From: Buttiauxella agrestis
Lineage (GTDB): Bacteria; Pseudomonadota; Gammaproteobacteria; Enterobacterales; Enterobacteriaceae
Length of the DNA stretch: 64,000 nucleotides
Direction: 5' to 3'
Assembly (NCBI RefSeq): GCF_900446255.1
Contig: NZ_UIGI01000001.1
Location: forward strand, 2,940,763 to 3,004,762
The translations under genes were made by a program, and so were the position numbers. The notes under the pieces were generated by a model. The model made no database searches. It worked only from the letters and a program-made list of their open reading frames with translations, and was not told where the DNA came from. Below are positions 1-9,261 of the stretch, piece after piece (the stretch's first letter is position 1; every line of letters begins with the position of its first letter).

Positions 1-2254
1 CAAACTCGCCCGGTTCCACCACACGTTCACCATTACGGCGAGTGAAATTGAGCATATCGGTTGGGATGCTGAACGTGAGTCGAGCGCTGGCACCAGGTTC
101 AAGGTGAATACGCTGGAAGGATTTCAACTCTTGCACCGGGCGCACCATTGACGCCACTTTATCGTGAACATAAAGCTGCACCACTTCGCTACCCGCGACG
201 GTCCCGCTGTTGCGAACGATGACGCTAACCGTCACCACGCCACTGTCGCTGGGGACACTATCGCTTTCAATTTGTAGCGGGCTGTAGTCGAATTCCGTCC
301 AGGTTTTACCGAAACCAAACGGATAGCGTGAACCAAAATGGAACGCGAACGGTGTACCGCCGCTTTTGAGTTTATGGTTGTAGTAATACGGCACGGCTCC
401 GGCACTTTTCGGGATGGACACCACCAGTCGCCCACCGGGTTCTGCGCGCCCGGTAAGCACATCGGCGATCGCGTATCCGCCCTCTTGCCCCGGCGCCCAG
501 GCCATCAGCAATGCTGCAACGTTATCTTCCTGGCCACCTAAATTATACGGACGCCCACCGGTCATCACGACGACGACCGGTTTGCCTGTCGCGATGAGTT
601 GATCGAGTAATTGTTGCTGTACGCCAGGCAGCGCCAGGCTATCGGTATCGGAGCCTTCGCCAACGGTGCCGCTCTGGAACAAACCGGATAAATCCCCCAC
701 GCATAACACCACTACATCACTTTGTTCGGCTGTTTTCACCGCGTCTGGAATCAAAGAAATATCGTGTGAAACGGGTGATGACTGCATCGGTTTTCCGCCA
801 CTGTCGCCAGGAAATACCGGAGCGCCAGCCATGCGTTTTTCGATAATATGGCAGCCTTTGCTGTAGTGAACATTGTCGTTGCCCAGTTGCTCGCGCAACG
901 CTTGCAATGGCGTGGTCACTTGCGACGTTTGCTCAAGCATATCGCTGATGATCAGATGCACCGGGAAGCTATAACCGCTCAGCAATGCCAGCGGGTCATC
1001 AGCCGTCGGGCCAATAACTGCCACGCGGGGTTTGCCGTGCAAAGGTAAAACGCCGTTGTTTTCCAGCATAGTCATGGAACGCGTTGCTACGTCGCGGGCA
1101 ATTTTTCGGGTCGATTCCGTTTGCAGCGCAACGCCATTTTCATCACGGTAAGGCTGCTCAAACAAGCCAAGGCGGAATTTCTCTTTCAGTACACGGCTAA
1201 CAATTTCATCAATCTTTTCCATGGTTATCAGGCCACGTTCCACCGCTTGCGCGAGGTGGCGGGCACAGTCGTCTTTCGGCAACTCCACATCCAGACCAGC
1301 GTTAAACGCCAGCGCCGCGGATTCCGCCGCATCGTGCGAAATCCCATGATGCTGGTGTAATAAACTCACCCCGCCGTAATCCGCCACTATCAGCCCGTCA
1401 AAGCCCCACTGCTCACGCAAAACGGTGGTCATCAGGAATTCATCAGAATGCCCCGGCTGGTTATCAATATCGTGATAGGCTGGCATGACCGACCCGGCAT
1501 TTGCCAGCTTCACAGCCATTTCAAACGGCAGCAAGAAGATGTCATTCAGCTCGCAAAAACCCAGATGCACCGGGGCATGATTACGTGCGCCCTCGCTAAA
1601 TGAATGGCCAACGTAATGTTTGAGCGTCGCCAGCAGGTCACGTTTTTTGCCCTGCAAACCTTTGACATAATGCGTCGCCATCATGCCCACCAGCCATGGG
1701 TCTTCACCGAAAGTCTCTTCGGTACGTCCCCAGCGTACATCGCGCGAAACATCAAGCACGGGCGCAAGCCCCTGGTGGCAACCCGTTGAACGGGCTTCCT
1801 CACCAATCGCGGCAGCGGCACGCTCAACAAGGTCTAAATCCCAGGTCGAACCATAATTCAGCGAGGAAGGAAATAACGTTGCGTCTTTGCACAATAAACC
1901 GACTAAACACTCTTCATGAAACAACGCCGGAATACCCAGGCGAGTCTCTTCCACCAGCGTTTTCTGTAAGCGGTTGGCCGCACGCACGCCCTCTTTCGCC
2001 TCCACAATATGCGTGCCTAACGGCCTGGTGATTTGCCCGACGCCAAGCTTAAGGCGCTCAGTCAGTGCCGCTTGTTCTGTGACACCGGAAAACTCATCGC
2101 TCAAATCGGTACGTTCTCGATGATTACCGTCGCTTTGTAAAATCAGCCAGTACGCATGCATTTGCGCAAATTTTTCTTCCGGCGTCATACGCGACAGCAA
2201 ATCGCTGACTCGTTCATTTATCGTGCGGTGAGCGTCCTTATAAATGGCTGGCAT
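1..2254 (-). CDS. Glycoside hydrolase family 3 beta-glycosidase (C-terminus beyond window edge)
   Basis: Family 3 enzymes remove terminal beta-linked glucose or xylose by a retaining mechanism. The reading frame is open from the ATG at 2254 to the window edge, about 751 codons, so the end is missing. The nucleophile motif IVADYGGV is present, with Asp at about residue 292, after an N-terminal TIM barrel; the sandwich domain and the start of a fibronectin III-like domain (VASMVRPVQELKSF) follow. An ATG one codon upstream (2257) is also possible, but the AAGGGG ribosome site spaces better to 2254. There is no signal peptide, unlike periplasmic BglX, so the enzyme should act in the cytoplasm on a sugar imported by the divergent GPH transporter. 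The exact substrate cannot be read from sequence. Confidence 0.9.
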   Translation of the reverse strand, partial: MPAIYKDAHRTINERVSDLLSRMTPEEKFAQMHAYWLILQSDGNHRERTDLSDEFSGVTEQAALTERLKLGVGQITRPLGTHIVEAKEGVRAANRLQKTLVEETRLGIPALFHEECLVGLLCKDATLFPSSLNYGSTWDLDLVERAAAAIGEEARSTGCHQGLAPVLDVSRDVRWGRTEETFGEDPWLVGMMATHYVKGLQGKKRDLLATLKHYVGHSFSEGARNHAPVHLGFCELNDIFLLPFEMAVKLANAGSVMPAYHDIDNQPGHSDEFLMTTVLREQWGFDGLIVADYGGVSLLHQHHGISHDAAESAALAFNAGLDVELPKDDCARHLAQAVERGLITMEKIDEIVSRVLKEKFRLGLFEQPYRDENGVALQTESTRKIARDVATRSMTMLENNGVLPLHGKPRVAVIGPTADDPLALLSGYSFPVHLIISDMLEQTSQVTTPLQALREQLGNDNVHYSKGCHIIEKRMAGAPVFPGDSGGKPMQSSPVSHDISLIPDAVKTAEQSDVVVLCVGDLSGLFQSGTVGEGSDTDSLALPGVQQQLLDQLIATGKPVVVVMTGGRPYNLGGQEDNVAALLMAWAPGQEGGYAIADVLTGRAEPGGRLVVSIPKSAGAVPYYYNHKLKSGGTPFAFHFGSRYPFGFGKTWTEFDYSPLQIESDSVPSDSGVVTVSVIVRNSGTVAGSEVVQLYVHDKVASMVRPVQELKSFQRIHLEPGASARLTFSIPTDMLNFTRRNGERVVEPGEF

Positions 2255-2575
2255 CATATTCCCCTTTCAAGTTCGGTCATCCGCGCGACTGTCACGGATA
2301 TGATATCTAATCATCAATATGAGTGATGAATAGCACGGGGAACAATTGCCAGAATAACCAGCCAGATTACGTTTTTTAGTTTTTAGCCATAACTGTGACG
2401 GGATTCAAAAATATAGTGAGTACAAATCTATTTCAGTGCAAAGCGAGAGGGATAAGAGATAACTCCGTCACATTTGATAAGAAACATAAAACACAAATGA
2501 AAAATTACAATACTCCTGGCAACATTCACAACATATAACTACTGGCATATTCGGAATTTTAATAAAGGTGAATGT
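2255..2575. promoter_or_regulatory. Divergent promoter region between the GH3 gene and the sugar transporter
   Basis: This 321-bp A/T-rich stretch has no gene. It must hold both promoters. A perfect inverted repeat, TCATCA and TGATGA separated by 7 bp, lies at 2311-2329 and is a candidate operator for a local regulator. A CRP-like half site (TGTGACGGG) lies near 2393 and a TCACA half site near 2468, but neither is a good full CRP dyad. No regulator gene is adjacent within the window. Confidence 0.45.
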
Positions 2576-3976
2576 ATGTCGGTACTGGCAGAAAAGATTA
2601 CCAACAAAGAAAAACTGGGGTTTGGCCTTGGCGATGCGGCAAGTCACATCGTTTTTGATTCCTCCGTCGCCATCCTGGCTTATTTTTATACCAATATTTA
2701 TGGTTTGCCCCCGGCAGTAATGGGGACATTGTTTTTAGTGGTCAGAGTCCTGGATGCGATTACCGATCCTATTATGGGCGCCATTGCCGATCAAACCAAA
2801 AGCCGTTGGGGGCGTTTCCGCCCATGGTTATTGATTATCTGCGTACCTTTCGCTGTCAGTTGCGTGCTGGTTTATTCAACACCGGACTTTGAGCAAACCG
2901 GTAAAATTGTTTATGCCGTCCTCGCTTATATATTTATGACGCTAATGTACACTGCGATTAATATTCCCTATTGCTCGCTGGGTGCCGCCATTACTTCTGA
3001 CCCACAAGAGAACCTCTCTTTGCAGTCCTGGCGTTTCGCTATCGCGCCAATCGGCGGTGCGATGGGTACTGCACTGATTCTTCCGTTGGCTGATTTTCTT
3101 TCTCCGACTGACAGAGCGGCGGGGATGCAGTGGGCAATGGGTATCTTTGGCGTGATTGGCTGCATAATGTTCCTGGTTTGCTTCTTGACGACCCGCGAGC
3201 GTATTACGCCAGTCAAAGAAGAAAACCTGAATATTATGCGCGACGTGAAAGTTTTATTGAAAAACGATCAGTGGCGTATTTTGTCGGTCTATAACCTTGC
3301 AATGCTTTGCGGTGTTGTCGTACGTGGTAGCCTGTTAGTTTACTTCGTGCAATATATCCTCAACCAGGGTAGTGGCATTATTTCTATGTTTATGCTTGCC
3401 ACAACTATTGCCGCTGTATTTGGTAGCTTATTTGCCAAACACCTCGGCGGCTGGATGTGTAAAATCCGGGCATCTATATGGATTAACGTCCTTAGCGCAT
3501 TAGTAGGGTTATTATTCCTCGTATTACCGACTAACTACTGGATCCCAGCCTTCCTGGTACATATTTTCCTTAATATTTTGCAAGGCATTAACGCCCCTCT
3601 GCAATGGTCAATGATTACCGATGCCAATAACTACGGAGAATGGAAAACCCAACGCCGTATTACAGGCATGAACGTCGCCGCGAATATCTTCATTATCAAA
3701 TTAGGGGTGGCAATTGGTGGGGCATTAACCGGTTGGGGTCTGGCGGCGTTTGGTTATCAGGCGGGCGTAGAACAGCAATCTGCTGAAGCCGTACAGGGCG
3801 TATTGATTCTGTTTACGGTGTTACCGGCTATTTTCTACTTAATTACCGCAATCTCGATTCGTTATTATAAATTAACCGAAGAGAGAATGAACATTGTGGT
3901 CAGCGATCTGCGTGAAGGGAAATTCCAGACCGAAAGTGAAATTCCTGTGATGATGAACCCAAAAGCTTCTGTATAA
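2576..3976 (+). CDS. GPH-family (MFS) sugar:cation symporter
   Basis: The 466-residue protein is a 12-helix inner-membrane permease of the glycoside-pentoside-hexuronide:cation symporter family (relatives: MelB, XylP, YicJ, UidB). The family N-terminus is visible (GFGLGDAASHIVFD), with the conserved loop RPWLL after helix 3 and long hydrophobic segments throughout. The start follows AAAGGTG with 7-nt spacing. It is divergent from the cytoplasmic GH3 glycosidase, so the two probably form a beta-glucoside or xyloside uptake and hydrolysis unit. Substrate and coupling ion are inferred from family and neighbour only. It ends close to a hairpin repeat and a terminator shared with ppsA. Confidence 0.9.
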   Translation: MSVLAEKITNKEKLGFGLGDAASHIVFDSSVAILAYFYTNIYGLPPAVMGTLFLVVRVLDAITDPIMGAIADQTKSRWGRFRPWLLIICVPFAVSCVLVYSTPDFEQTGKIVYAVLAYIFMTLMYTAINIPYCSLGAAITSDPQENLSLQSWRFAIAPIGGAMGTALILPLADFLSPTDRAAGMQWAMGIFGVIGCIMFLVCFLTTRERITPVKEENLNIMRDVKVLLKNDQWRILSVYNLAMLCGVVVRGSLLVYFVQYILNQGSGIISMFMLATTIAAVFGSLFAKHLGGWMCKIRASIWINVLSALVGLLFLVLPTNYWIPAFLVHIFLNILQGINAPLQWSMITDANNYGEWKTQRRITGMNVAANIFIIKLGVAIGGALTGWGLAAFGYQAGVEQQSAEAVQGVLILFTVLPAIFYLITAISIRYYKLTEERMNIVVSDLREGKFQTESEIPVMMNPKASV

Positions 3977-3981
3977 GGTGA

Positions 3982-4018
3982 TGTAGGGTGGATAAGCGAT
4001 AGCGTCATCCCCCCTACA
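3982..4018. repeat. REP-like palindromic element
   Basis: Outer arms TGTAGGG and CCCTACA enclose an inner REP-like core (GGATAAGCGATAGCGTCATCC). It sits between the transporter stop codon and the shared terminator, a typical position for extragenic palindromes in enterobacteria. Confidence 0.6.
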
Positions 4019-4025
4019 AATATTA

Positions 4026-4054
4026 AAGGCTCCTCATTGTTGAGGAGCCTTTTT
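4026..4054. terminator. Bidirectional intrinsic terminator (transporter / ppsA)
   Basis: A perfect 10-bp stem (AGGCTCCTCA with TGAGGAGCCT, loop TTGT) is followed by a T run on the plus strand and preceded by A residues that serve the minus strand. It lies between the convergent ends of the sugar transporter and ppsA. Confidence 0.9.
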
Positions 4055-4055
4055 A

Positions 4056-6428
4056 TTACTTATTCGCTTCCGCCAGACTCAGCCAGGTTTGCACCACGGT
4101 ATCCGGGTTCAGAGAAAGACTATCAATCCCCTCCTCCATCAGCCACACGGCAAAATCTTCATGGTCGGATGGACCCTGACCACAAATCCCAACGTATTTA
4201 CCCTGTTTCTTCGCCGCTTTGATCGCCATCGACAGCAGCGCTTTCACCGCGTCGTTACGCTCATCAAACAGCCCGGAAACCACGCCGGAGTCGCGATCCA
4301 GACCGAGAGCCAACTGAGTCATGTCGTTTGAACCGATTGAGAAACCATCGAAGTATTGCAAGAACTCATCAGCCAACAAGGCGTTCGATGGGATCTCACA
4401 CATCATGATGATTTTCAGTCCGTTTTCGCCACGTTTCAGTCCCTGACGCTCCAGCTCTTCAACCACGGCTTTGGCCTGCGCTACGGTGCGCACGAACGGC
4501 ACCATCACTTCAACGTTAGTCAGGCCCATTTCGTTGCGTACGCGTTTCATCGCCGCACATTCCAGCGCGAAACACTCACGGAAACTGTCGGCAATATAAC
4601 GGCCTGCGCCACGGAAACCGAGCATTGGGTTCTCTTCTTCCGGCTCATAACGCTCGCCGCCGACCAGGTTGGCGTATTCGTTAGATTTGAAATCAGAAAG
4701 ACGAACAATCACGCGCTTCGGCCAGAAGGCCGCGCCCAATGTGGCAATCCCTTCGGTCAGACGACCGACATAAAACTCAACCGGATCGTCATAGCCTTTC
4801 ATCATTTCACGGATTTCGTTTTGCAAAGCAGGTTCTTGCTGATCAAATTCCAGCAACGCACGCGGATGCACGCCGATCATACGGTTGATGATGAACTCCA
4901 GACGCGCAAGACCCACGCCTTCGTTCGGCAGGCAGGCAAAATCAAATGCACGGTCAGGGTTGCCGACGTTCATCATGATTTTCAACGGCAGGTCCGGCAT
5001 GGTATCGACGGTGGAACTTTTGATGCTGAAATCCAGCAATTCCTGGTAAACATAGCCGGTGTCGCCCTCGGCGCAGGAAACGGTCACATTCTGGTCGTCG
5101 GTCATGCGTTCTGTCGCGTCGCCGCAACCCACTACCGCTGGGATCCCCAGTTCACGGGCAATAATCGCCGCATGGCAGGTACGCCCGCCCCGGTTGGTGA
5201 CAATCGCGGCGGCTTTTTTCATGATAGGTTCCCAGTCAGGGTCAGTCATGTCGGTGACTAAAACGTCGCCTGGCTGGATGCGGTTCATCTCGCTGATGTC
5301 GTGAATGACTTTCACCGGACCCGCACCAATGCGATGGCCGATGGCACGTCCTTCAGCAATGATTTTGCCTTGAGAATGAAGCTGATACCGCTCCATCACC
5401 TGGCCCTGAGAACGCACGGTTTCCGGACGAGCCTGGACGATAAACAGCTTGCCAGTATGCCCATCTTTAGCCCACTCGATATCCATCGGGCGGCCGTAGT
5501 GCTTCTCGATTTGCACCGCTTGCTTCGCCAGTTCCTGCACTTCTTCCGGTGTGATAGAGAACTTATCGCGATCGGCCTGCGGCACATCTTCGATACGCAC
5601 CTGCTTACCATGCTCCTGACTTGGCGCGTACACCATACGGATTTTTTTAGAACCCATATTACGACGGACAATCGACGGTTTACCCGCCGCAAGCGTCGGT
5701 TTGTGAACGTAGAATTCGTCCGGGTTGACTGCGCCCTGCACCACCATTTCACCCAGGCCATAAGCGGAGGTGATAAACACCACCTGGTCGAAACCAGATT
5801 CAGTATCGATGGAGAACAGCACGCCGGAAGAGGCAAGATCTGAACGCACCATGCGTTGCACACCAGCGGAAAGCGCCACACCACGGTGGTCATATCCCTG
5901 GTGAACGCGATAAGAGATAGCGCGGTCGTTAAACAGCGAAGCAAAGACGTGTTTCACAGCAATCAATACCGCGTCATACCCTTGCACATTGAGGAAAGTT
6001 TCTTGTTGTCCGGCAAACGATGCATCCGGCATATCTTCGGCTGTAGCAGAGGAACGCACAGCGAAAGAAGCATCAGCATCGTCAGAGGAAAGTTGTTCGT
6101 AGGCATCGTGAATGGCTTTTTCCAGCTCAGGCTGGAAAGGCGTGTCGATTATCCATTGGCGGATTTGCGCACCTGCTTTTGCAAGCTCAGTGACATCGTC
6201 AATATTCGTTTTATCCAGCAGCTCATAAATACGCTGGTTCACCCCACTTTGGTCAAGAAACAAGTTAAACGCTTCGGCCGTGGTGGCAAAACCATTCGGC
6301 ACGGAAACACCCATACCAGAAAGGTTAGTAATCATTTCACCCAGAGAGGCATTTTTGCCCCCGACCCTGTCTACATCATTCATGCCGAGTTGGTTGTACC
6401 AAAGCACCAGCGGTGACGAGTTGGACAT
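4056..6428 (-). CDS. ppsA: Phosphoenolpyruvate synthase
   Basis: PpsA converts pyruvate plus ATP to phosphoenolpyruvate, AMP and phosphate, the gluconeogenic bypass of pyruvate kinase. The 790-residue product is nearly collinear with the 792-residue E. coli enzyme. It shows the N-terminal ATP-binding domain, the phosphohistidine swivelling domain ([15 protein letters not shown], His about 419) and the C-terminal PEP-binding domain ([16 protein letters not shown] with the catalytic Cys). A longer frame opens at 6467, but [10 protein letters not shown] at 6428, behind AAGGAT, matches the family start. A Cra site lies upstream, and its phosphorylation regulator PpsR is encoded divergently. Confidence 0.98.
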   Translation of the reverse strand: MSNSSPLVLWYNQLGMNDVDRVGGKNASLGEMITNLSGMGVSVPNGFATTAEAFNLFLDQSGVNQRIYELLDKTNIDDVTELAKAGAQIRQWIIDTPFQPELEKAIHDAYEQLSSDDADASFAVRSSATAEDMPDASFAGQQETFLNVQGYDAVLIAVKHVFASLFNDRAISYRVHQGYDHRGVALSAGVQRMVRSDLASSGVLFSIDTESGFDQVVFITSAYGLGEMVVQGAVNPDEFYVHKPTLAAGKPSIVRRNMGSKKIRMVYAPSQEHGKQVRIEDVPQADRDKFSITPEEVQELAKQAVQIEKHYGRPMDIEWAKDGHTGKLFIVQARPETVRSQGQVMERYQLHSQGKIIAEGRAIGHRIGAGPVKVIHDISEMNRIQPGDVLVTDMTDPDWEPIMKKAAAIVTNRGGRTCHAAIIARELGIPAVVGCGDATERMTDDQNVTVSCAEGDTGYVYQELLDFSIKSSTVDTMPDLPLKIMMNVGNPDRAFDFACLPNEGVGLARLEFIINRMIGVHPRALLEFDQQEPALQNEIREMMKGYDDPVEFYVGRLTEGIATLGAAFWPKRVIVRLSDFKSNEYANLVGGERYEPEEENPMLGFRGAGRYIADSFRECFALECAAMKRVRNEMGLTNVEVMVPFVRTVAQAKAVVEELERQGLKRGENGLKIIMMCEIPSNALLADEFLQYFDGFSIGSNDMTQLALGLDRDSGVVSGLFDERNDAVKALLSMAIKAAKKQGKYVGICGQGPSDHEDFAVWLMEEGIDSLSLNPDTVVQTWLSLAEANK

Positions 6429-6513
6429 CGAAACAATCCTTTTGTGATATATGAATGAGAAATACATTACATCCTTTTTAGATTGGCATAATTAGATGAG
6501 GGAATAAAACAGG

Positions 6514-6524
6514 TGAATCGTTCA
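6514..6524. promoter_or_regulatory. Cra (FruR) operator upstream of ppsA
   Basis: TGAATCGTTCA is a perfect TGAA/TTCA dyad matching the Cra consensus core and lies 86-96 bp upstream of the ppsA start, as in E. coli, where Cra activates ppsA during gluconeogenic growth. It is the only operator recognised in the 328-bp A/T-rich gap between ppsA and ppsR (6429-6756); the remainder presumably holds the two divergent promoters. Confidence 0.8.
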
Positions 6525-6756
6525 AGCAAAATAAAAATTTGAATTTTTCAGATATATTTACATTTTGCATAACCCCTTGATTCTTAATTTAATCCCTATA
6601 TTAATAATGGTTTAAAGAAAGAGTAAAAATGAACCATGCATTTCATTAAAAATAAAAACTACGTTTCATTTTTAATTTTGAGATGAGTATGATCCCGAAG
6701 TGTGTTGTTTTAATTTATGCTTTAGAAAATTGACGAATAAATATCAGGGACAATAA

Positions 6757-7590
6757 ATGGATAACGCGGCAGACAGACAAGTTTTTTATATCTCCGATGG
6801 CACCGCCATTACCGCCGAAGTGCTCGGACATGCGGTGATGTCGCAGTTTCCGGTTGCGATTAACAGTATTACGCTGCCGTTTGTCGAAAACGAAAGCCGG
6901 GCGAATGCCGTGAAGGAGCAAATCAATGCCCTTTACGTAAAATCTGGTGTTCGTCCGCTGGTGTTTTACTCCATCGTTATCCCAGAAATTCGCGACATTA
7001 TTTTGCAAAGTGAAGGTTTTTGTCAGGATATCGTGCAAGCGTTAGTCGCCCCTTTGCAGCAAGAATTGAAGCTTGAACCGACGCCCATTGCCCACCGTAC
7101 ACACGGCCTGAATCCAGGCAACTTAATTAAATACGATGCGCGTATCGCTGCGATTGATTACACACTCGCGCATGATGACGGCATTTCGATGCGCAACCTC
7201 GACCAGGCGCAGGTGATCTTGCTCGGCGTTTCGCGCTGTGGCAAAACCCCGACCAGTTTGTACCTCGCGATGCAATTTGGTATCCGCGCGGCAAACTACC
7301 CGTTTATTGCCGATGATATGGATAATATTCAACTCCCTGCGGTGCTTAAGCCGCTGCAACATAAGCTTTTCGGCCTGACAATCAATCCTGAGCGCCTCGC
7401 GGCGATTCGCGAAGAACGCCGTGAAAACAGCCGTTACGCCTCCATGCGCCAGTGCCGTCTTGAAGTTGCCGAAGTTGAAGCGCTGTTTCGCAAGAACCAG
7501 ATTCGCTATCTCAACAGCACCAATTATTCGGTGGAAGAGATGGCAACTAAGATCCTCGATATCATGGGATTGAATCGCCGCATGTACTAA
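6757..7590 (+). CDS. ppsR: PEP synthase regulatory protein (bifunctional kinase/pyrophosphorylase)
   Basis: PpsR (formerly YdiA, DUF299 family) inactivates PEP synthase by ADP-dependent threonine phosphorylation and reactivates it by phosphate-dependent removal. The 277-residue product has the same length as E. coli PpsR. The P-loop GVSRCGKT lies at residues 157-164, and the N-terminal signature [11 protein letters not shown] is present. The start is preceded by AGGGA. It is divergent from its target gene ppsA. Its stop codon lies inside the TrpR operator that serves aroH. Confidence 0.97.
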   Translation: MDNAADRQVFYISDGTAITAEVLGHAVMSQFPVAINSITLPFVENESRANAVKEQINALYVKSGVRPLVFYSIVIPEIRDIILQSEGFCQDIVQALVAPLQQELKLEPTPIAHRTHGLNPGNLIKYDARIAAIDYTLAHDDGISMRNLDQAQVILLGVSRCGKTPTSLYLAMQFGIRAANYPFIADDMDNIQLPAVLKPLQHKLFGLTINPERLAAIREERRENSRYASMRQCRLEVAEVEALFRKNQIRYLNSTNYSVEEMATKILDIMGLNRRMY

Positions 7591-7601
7591 CAAACTAGTT
7601 C
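7584..7601. promoter_or_regulatory. TrpR operator of aroH, overlapping the ppsR stop codon
   Basis: GTACTAACAAACTAGTTC matches the trp operator consensus (GTACTAGTT-AACTAGTAC) in both half sites. It covers the last two sense bases-plus-stop of ppsR and precedes aroH by about 150 bp. TrpR repression of aroH is established in E. coli. The promoter hexamers downstream are not clear enough to assign. Confidence 0.75.
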
Positions 7602-7749
7602 AAAGGTGCAATTTTGTATGGTAGGGTGTACGCAATCTGGTGGTAACGATTCAGTTTTACGGTTGAATTCAACATAAATTGGTTTATCGTGACTGCCATC
7701 ACTTCCCGGTATTCCTGCCGAGCTGAAGACAAATTTTCTGAGACACCCA

Positions 7750-8796
7750 ATGAACAAAACAGATGAATTGCGCACCGCGCGCATCGACAGTCTGGTAACA
7801 CCTGCGGAACTGGCACAACGCCTGACGGTTTCCCAGGACGTTGCACAAAATGTGACTGCCGCGCGTCGTCGTATCGAAAAAATCCTCAATGGCGAAGACA
7901 ATCGCTTACTGGTGATTGTTGGCCCTTGCTCAATCCACGACCTGGATGCGGCGATGGATTACGCGCGCCGCCTGCAAACTTCGCGTGAAAAACACCAGCA
8001 TCGCCTTGAAATTGTCATGCGGACGTATTTCGAGAAGCCGCGCACCGTGGTTGGCTGGAAAGGTTTGATTTCCGATCCTGATTTAAACGGCAGCTATCGT
8101 GTGAATCACGGCATCGAGCAGGCTCGCCGTTTACTGCTGCAAGTGAACGAACTGGGCGTCCCGACCGCCACCGAATTCCTCGATATGGTCACAGGCCAAT
8201 ATATTGCCGATTTAATTAGCTGGGGCGCGATTGGTGCGCGAACCACTGAAAGCCAGATTCACCGCGAAATGGCCTCAGCCCTTTCCTGCCCGGTTGGCTT
8301 CAAAAATGGCACCGACGGGAATACGCGTATTGCTGTTGATGCCATTCGTGCTGCACGCGCCAGCCACATGTTCCTGTCGCCGGATAAAAACGGTCAGATG
8401 ACCATTTACCAGACCAGCGGTAATCCATACGGCCATATCATTATGCGCGGCGGCAAACAGCCAAACTACCACGCAGCCGATATTGCCGCCGCTTGCGATA
8501 GCCTGCATGAGTTTGATTTACCAGAACAGTTGGTCATTGATTTCAGCCACGGCAACTGCCAGAAACAGCACCGTCGCCAGCTAGAAGTGTGCGAAAACGT
8601 GTGTAACCAAATTCGCAACGGTTCCCGCGCGATTGCCGGTGTAATGGCCGAAAGTTTTATCCGCGAAGGCACACAGAAAATTGTTGCCGGGCAACCGTTG
8701 GTTTATGGTCAGTCAATTACCGACCCTTGTCTGAGCTGGGAAGATACTGAGACATTGCTCGATATGCTGGCTGACGCAACGGACAGCCGCTTCTGA
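7750..8796 (+). CDS. aroH: 3-deoxy-7-phosphoheptulonate synthase, tryptophan-sensitive isozyme
   Basis: AroH condenses PEP with erythrose 4-phosphate to DAHP, the first step of the shikimate pathway. The 348-residue product equals E. coli AroH in length and matches it throughout: MNKTDELRTARI start, VGPCSIHD loop, KPRTVVGWKGL phosphate-binding region, GARTTESQ, and SGNCQKQHRR-like metal site (DFSHGNCQKQH). The isozyme call rests on the AroH-specific N-terminus and on the TrpR operator upstream. Supplying PEP by ppsA next door and using it here is a sensible metabolic neighbourhood. A REP-like element follows. Confidence 0.96.
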   Translation: MNKTDELRTARIDSLVTPAELAQRLTVSQDVAQNVTAARRRIEKILNGEDNRLLVIVGPCSIHDLDAAMDYARRLQTSREKHQHRLEIVMRTYFEKPRTVVGWKGLISDPDLNGSYRVNHGIEQARRLLLQVNELGVPTATEFLDMVTGQYIADLISWGAIGARTTESQIHREMASALSCPVGFKNGTDGNTRIAVDAIRAARASHMFLSPDKNGQMTIYQTSGNPYGHIIMRGGKQPNYHAADIAAACDSLHEFDLPEQLVIDFSHGNCQKQHRRQLEVCENVCNQIRNGSRAIAGVMAESFIREGTQKIVAGQPLVYGQSITDPCLSWEDTETLLDMLADATDSRF

Positions 8797-8848
8797 TTTC
8801 TCGGTGGAGAGTGCTTGCACTTATCCACCCTGCATCTCCCTTCCATAG

Positions 8849-8875
8849 GTCGGATTAGCGTAAGCAACATCCGAC
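8849..8875. repeat. REP-like palindrome after aroH
   Basis: GTCGGAT and ATCCGAC form a perfect 7-bp stem around a 13-nt loop. The same GTCGGAT/ATCCGAC arms recur after nadE (58741). Confidence 0.65.
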
Positions 8876-8953
8876 ATTTTTCTCCCTCCGCTCAAAATTG
8901 ATCCATTCACAAATTTCTTACAAATAACACTTGATGATGAAACACAGTTTATT

Positions 8954-8972
8954 GATAATGATTATCATTGTT
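8954..8972. promoter_or_regulatory. Fur box of the heme uptake operon
   Basis: GATAATGATTATCATTGTT matches the 19-bp Fur consensus GATAATGATTATCATTATC at all but two positions. It lies 33 bp upstream of hemP, so iron-replete Fur should silence hemPRSTUV. Confidence 0.92.
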
Positions 8973-9004
8973 ACATTGATTGTCATTTGTATACAGAGTG
9001 AAAC

Positions 9005-9169
9005 ATGGATAAAACATTCGCCCCTACGAATTCGCAATCTGCGACCGTTCCCCGTCAGATAGACAGCAAAGCCTTACTCGGCCCTGACGGGCGCGTGGTA
9101 ATTGTCCACGAAGGCCAACAATATCAATTACGTCAGACCCAGGCAGGAAAGTTAATCCTGACCAAGTAA
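9005..9169 (+). CDS. hemP: Hemin uptake protein HemP
   Basis: This is a 54-residue protein with the HemP family core [20 protein letters not shown] followed by [13 protein letters not shown]. HemP is the usual first gene of enterobacterial heme operons; its role is not fully settled, with reports of a regulatory or accessory function. It begins 33 bp after the Fur box and ends 92 bp before hemR. Confidence 0.92.
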   Translation: MDKTFAPTNSQSATVPRQIDSKALLGPDGRVVIVHEGQQYQLRQTQAGKLILTK

Positions 9170-9261
9170 ACAAAAAATAGCCTTACAACTACGCAAGCCA
9201 CCCAGGTTTTTCACCATCCCCAGGCAGCCAGCGCTTTTAATTTTCTTATGGAGATTTGCGC

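Noticed and set aside
2384-2480. CRP site upstream of the GPH transporter
   Set aside because: Only half sites TGTGA and TCACA are present and they are not correctly spaced; reported only as a possibility within the promoter region.
4356-5261. Long open frame (301 codons) antisense to ppsA
   Set aside because: It is a shadow of the highly expressed ppsA frame: His- and Arg-rich, with no ribosome site or family pattern.
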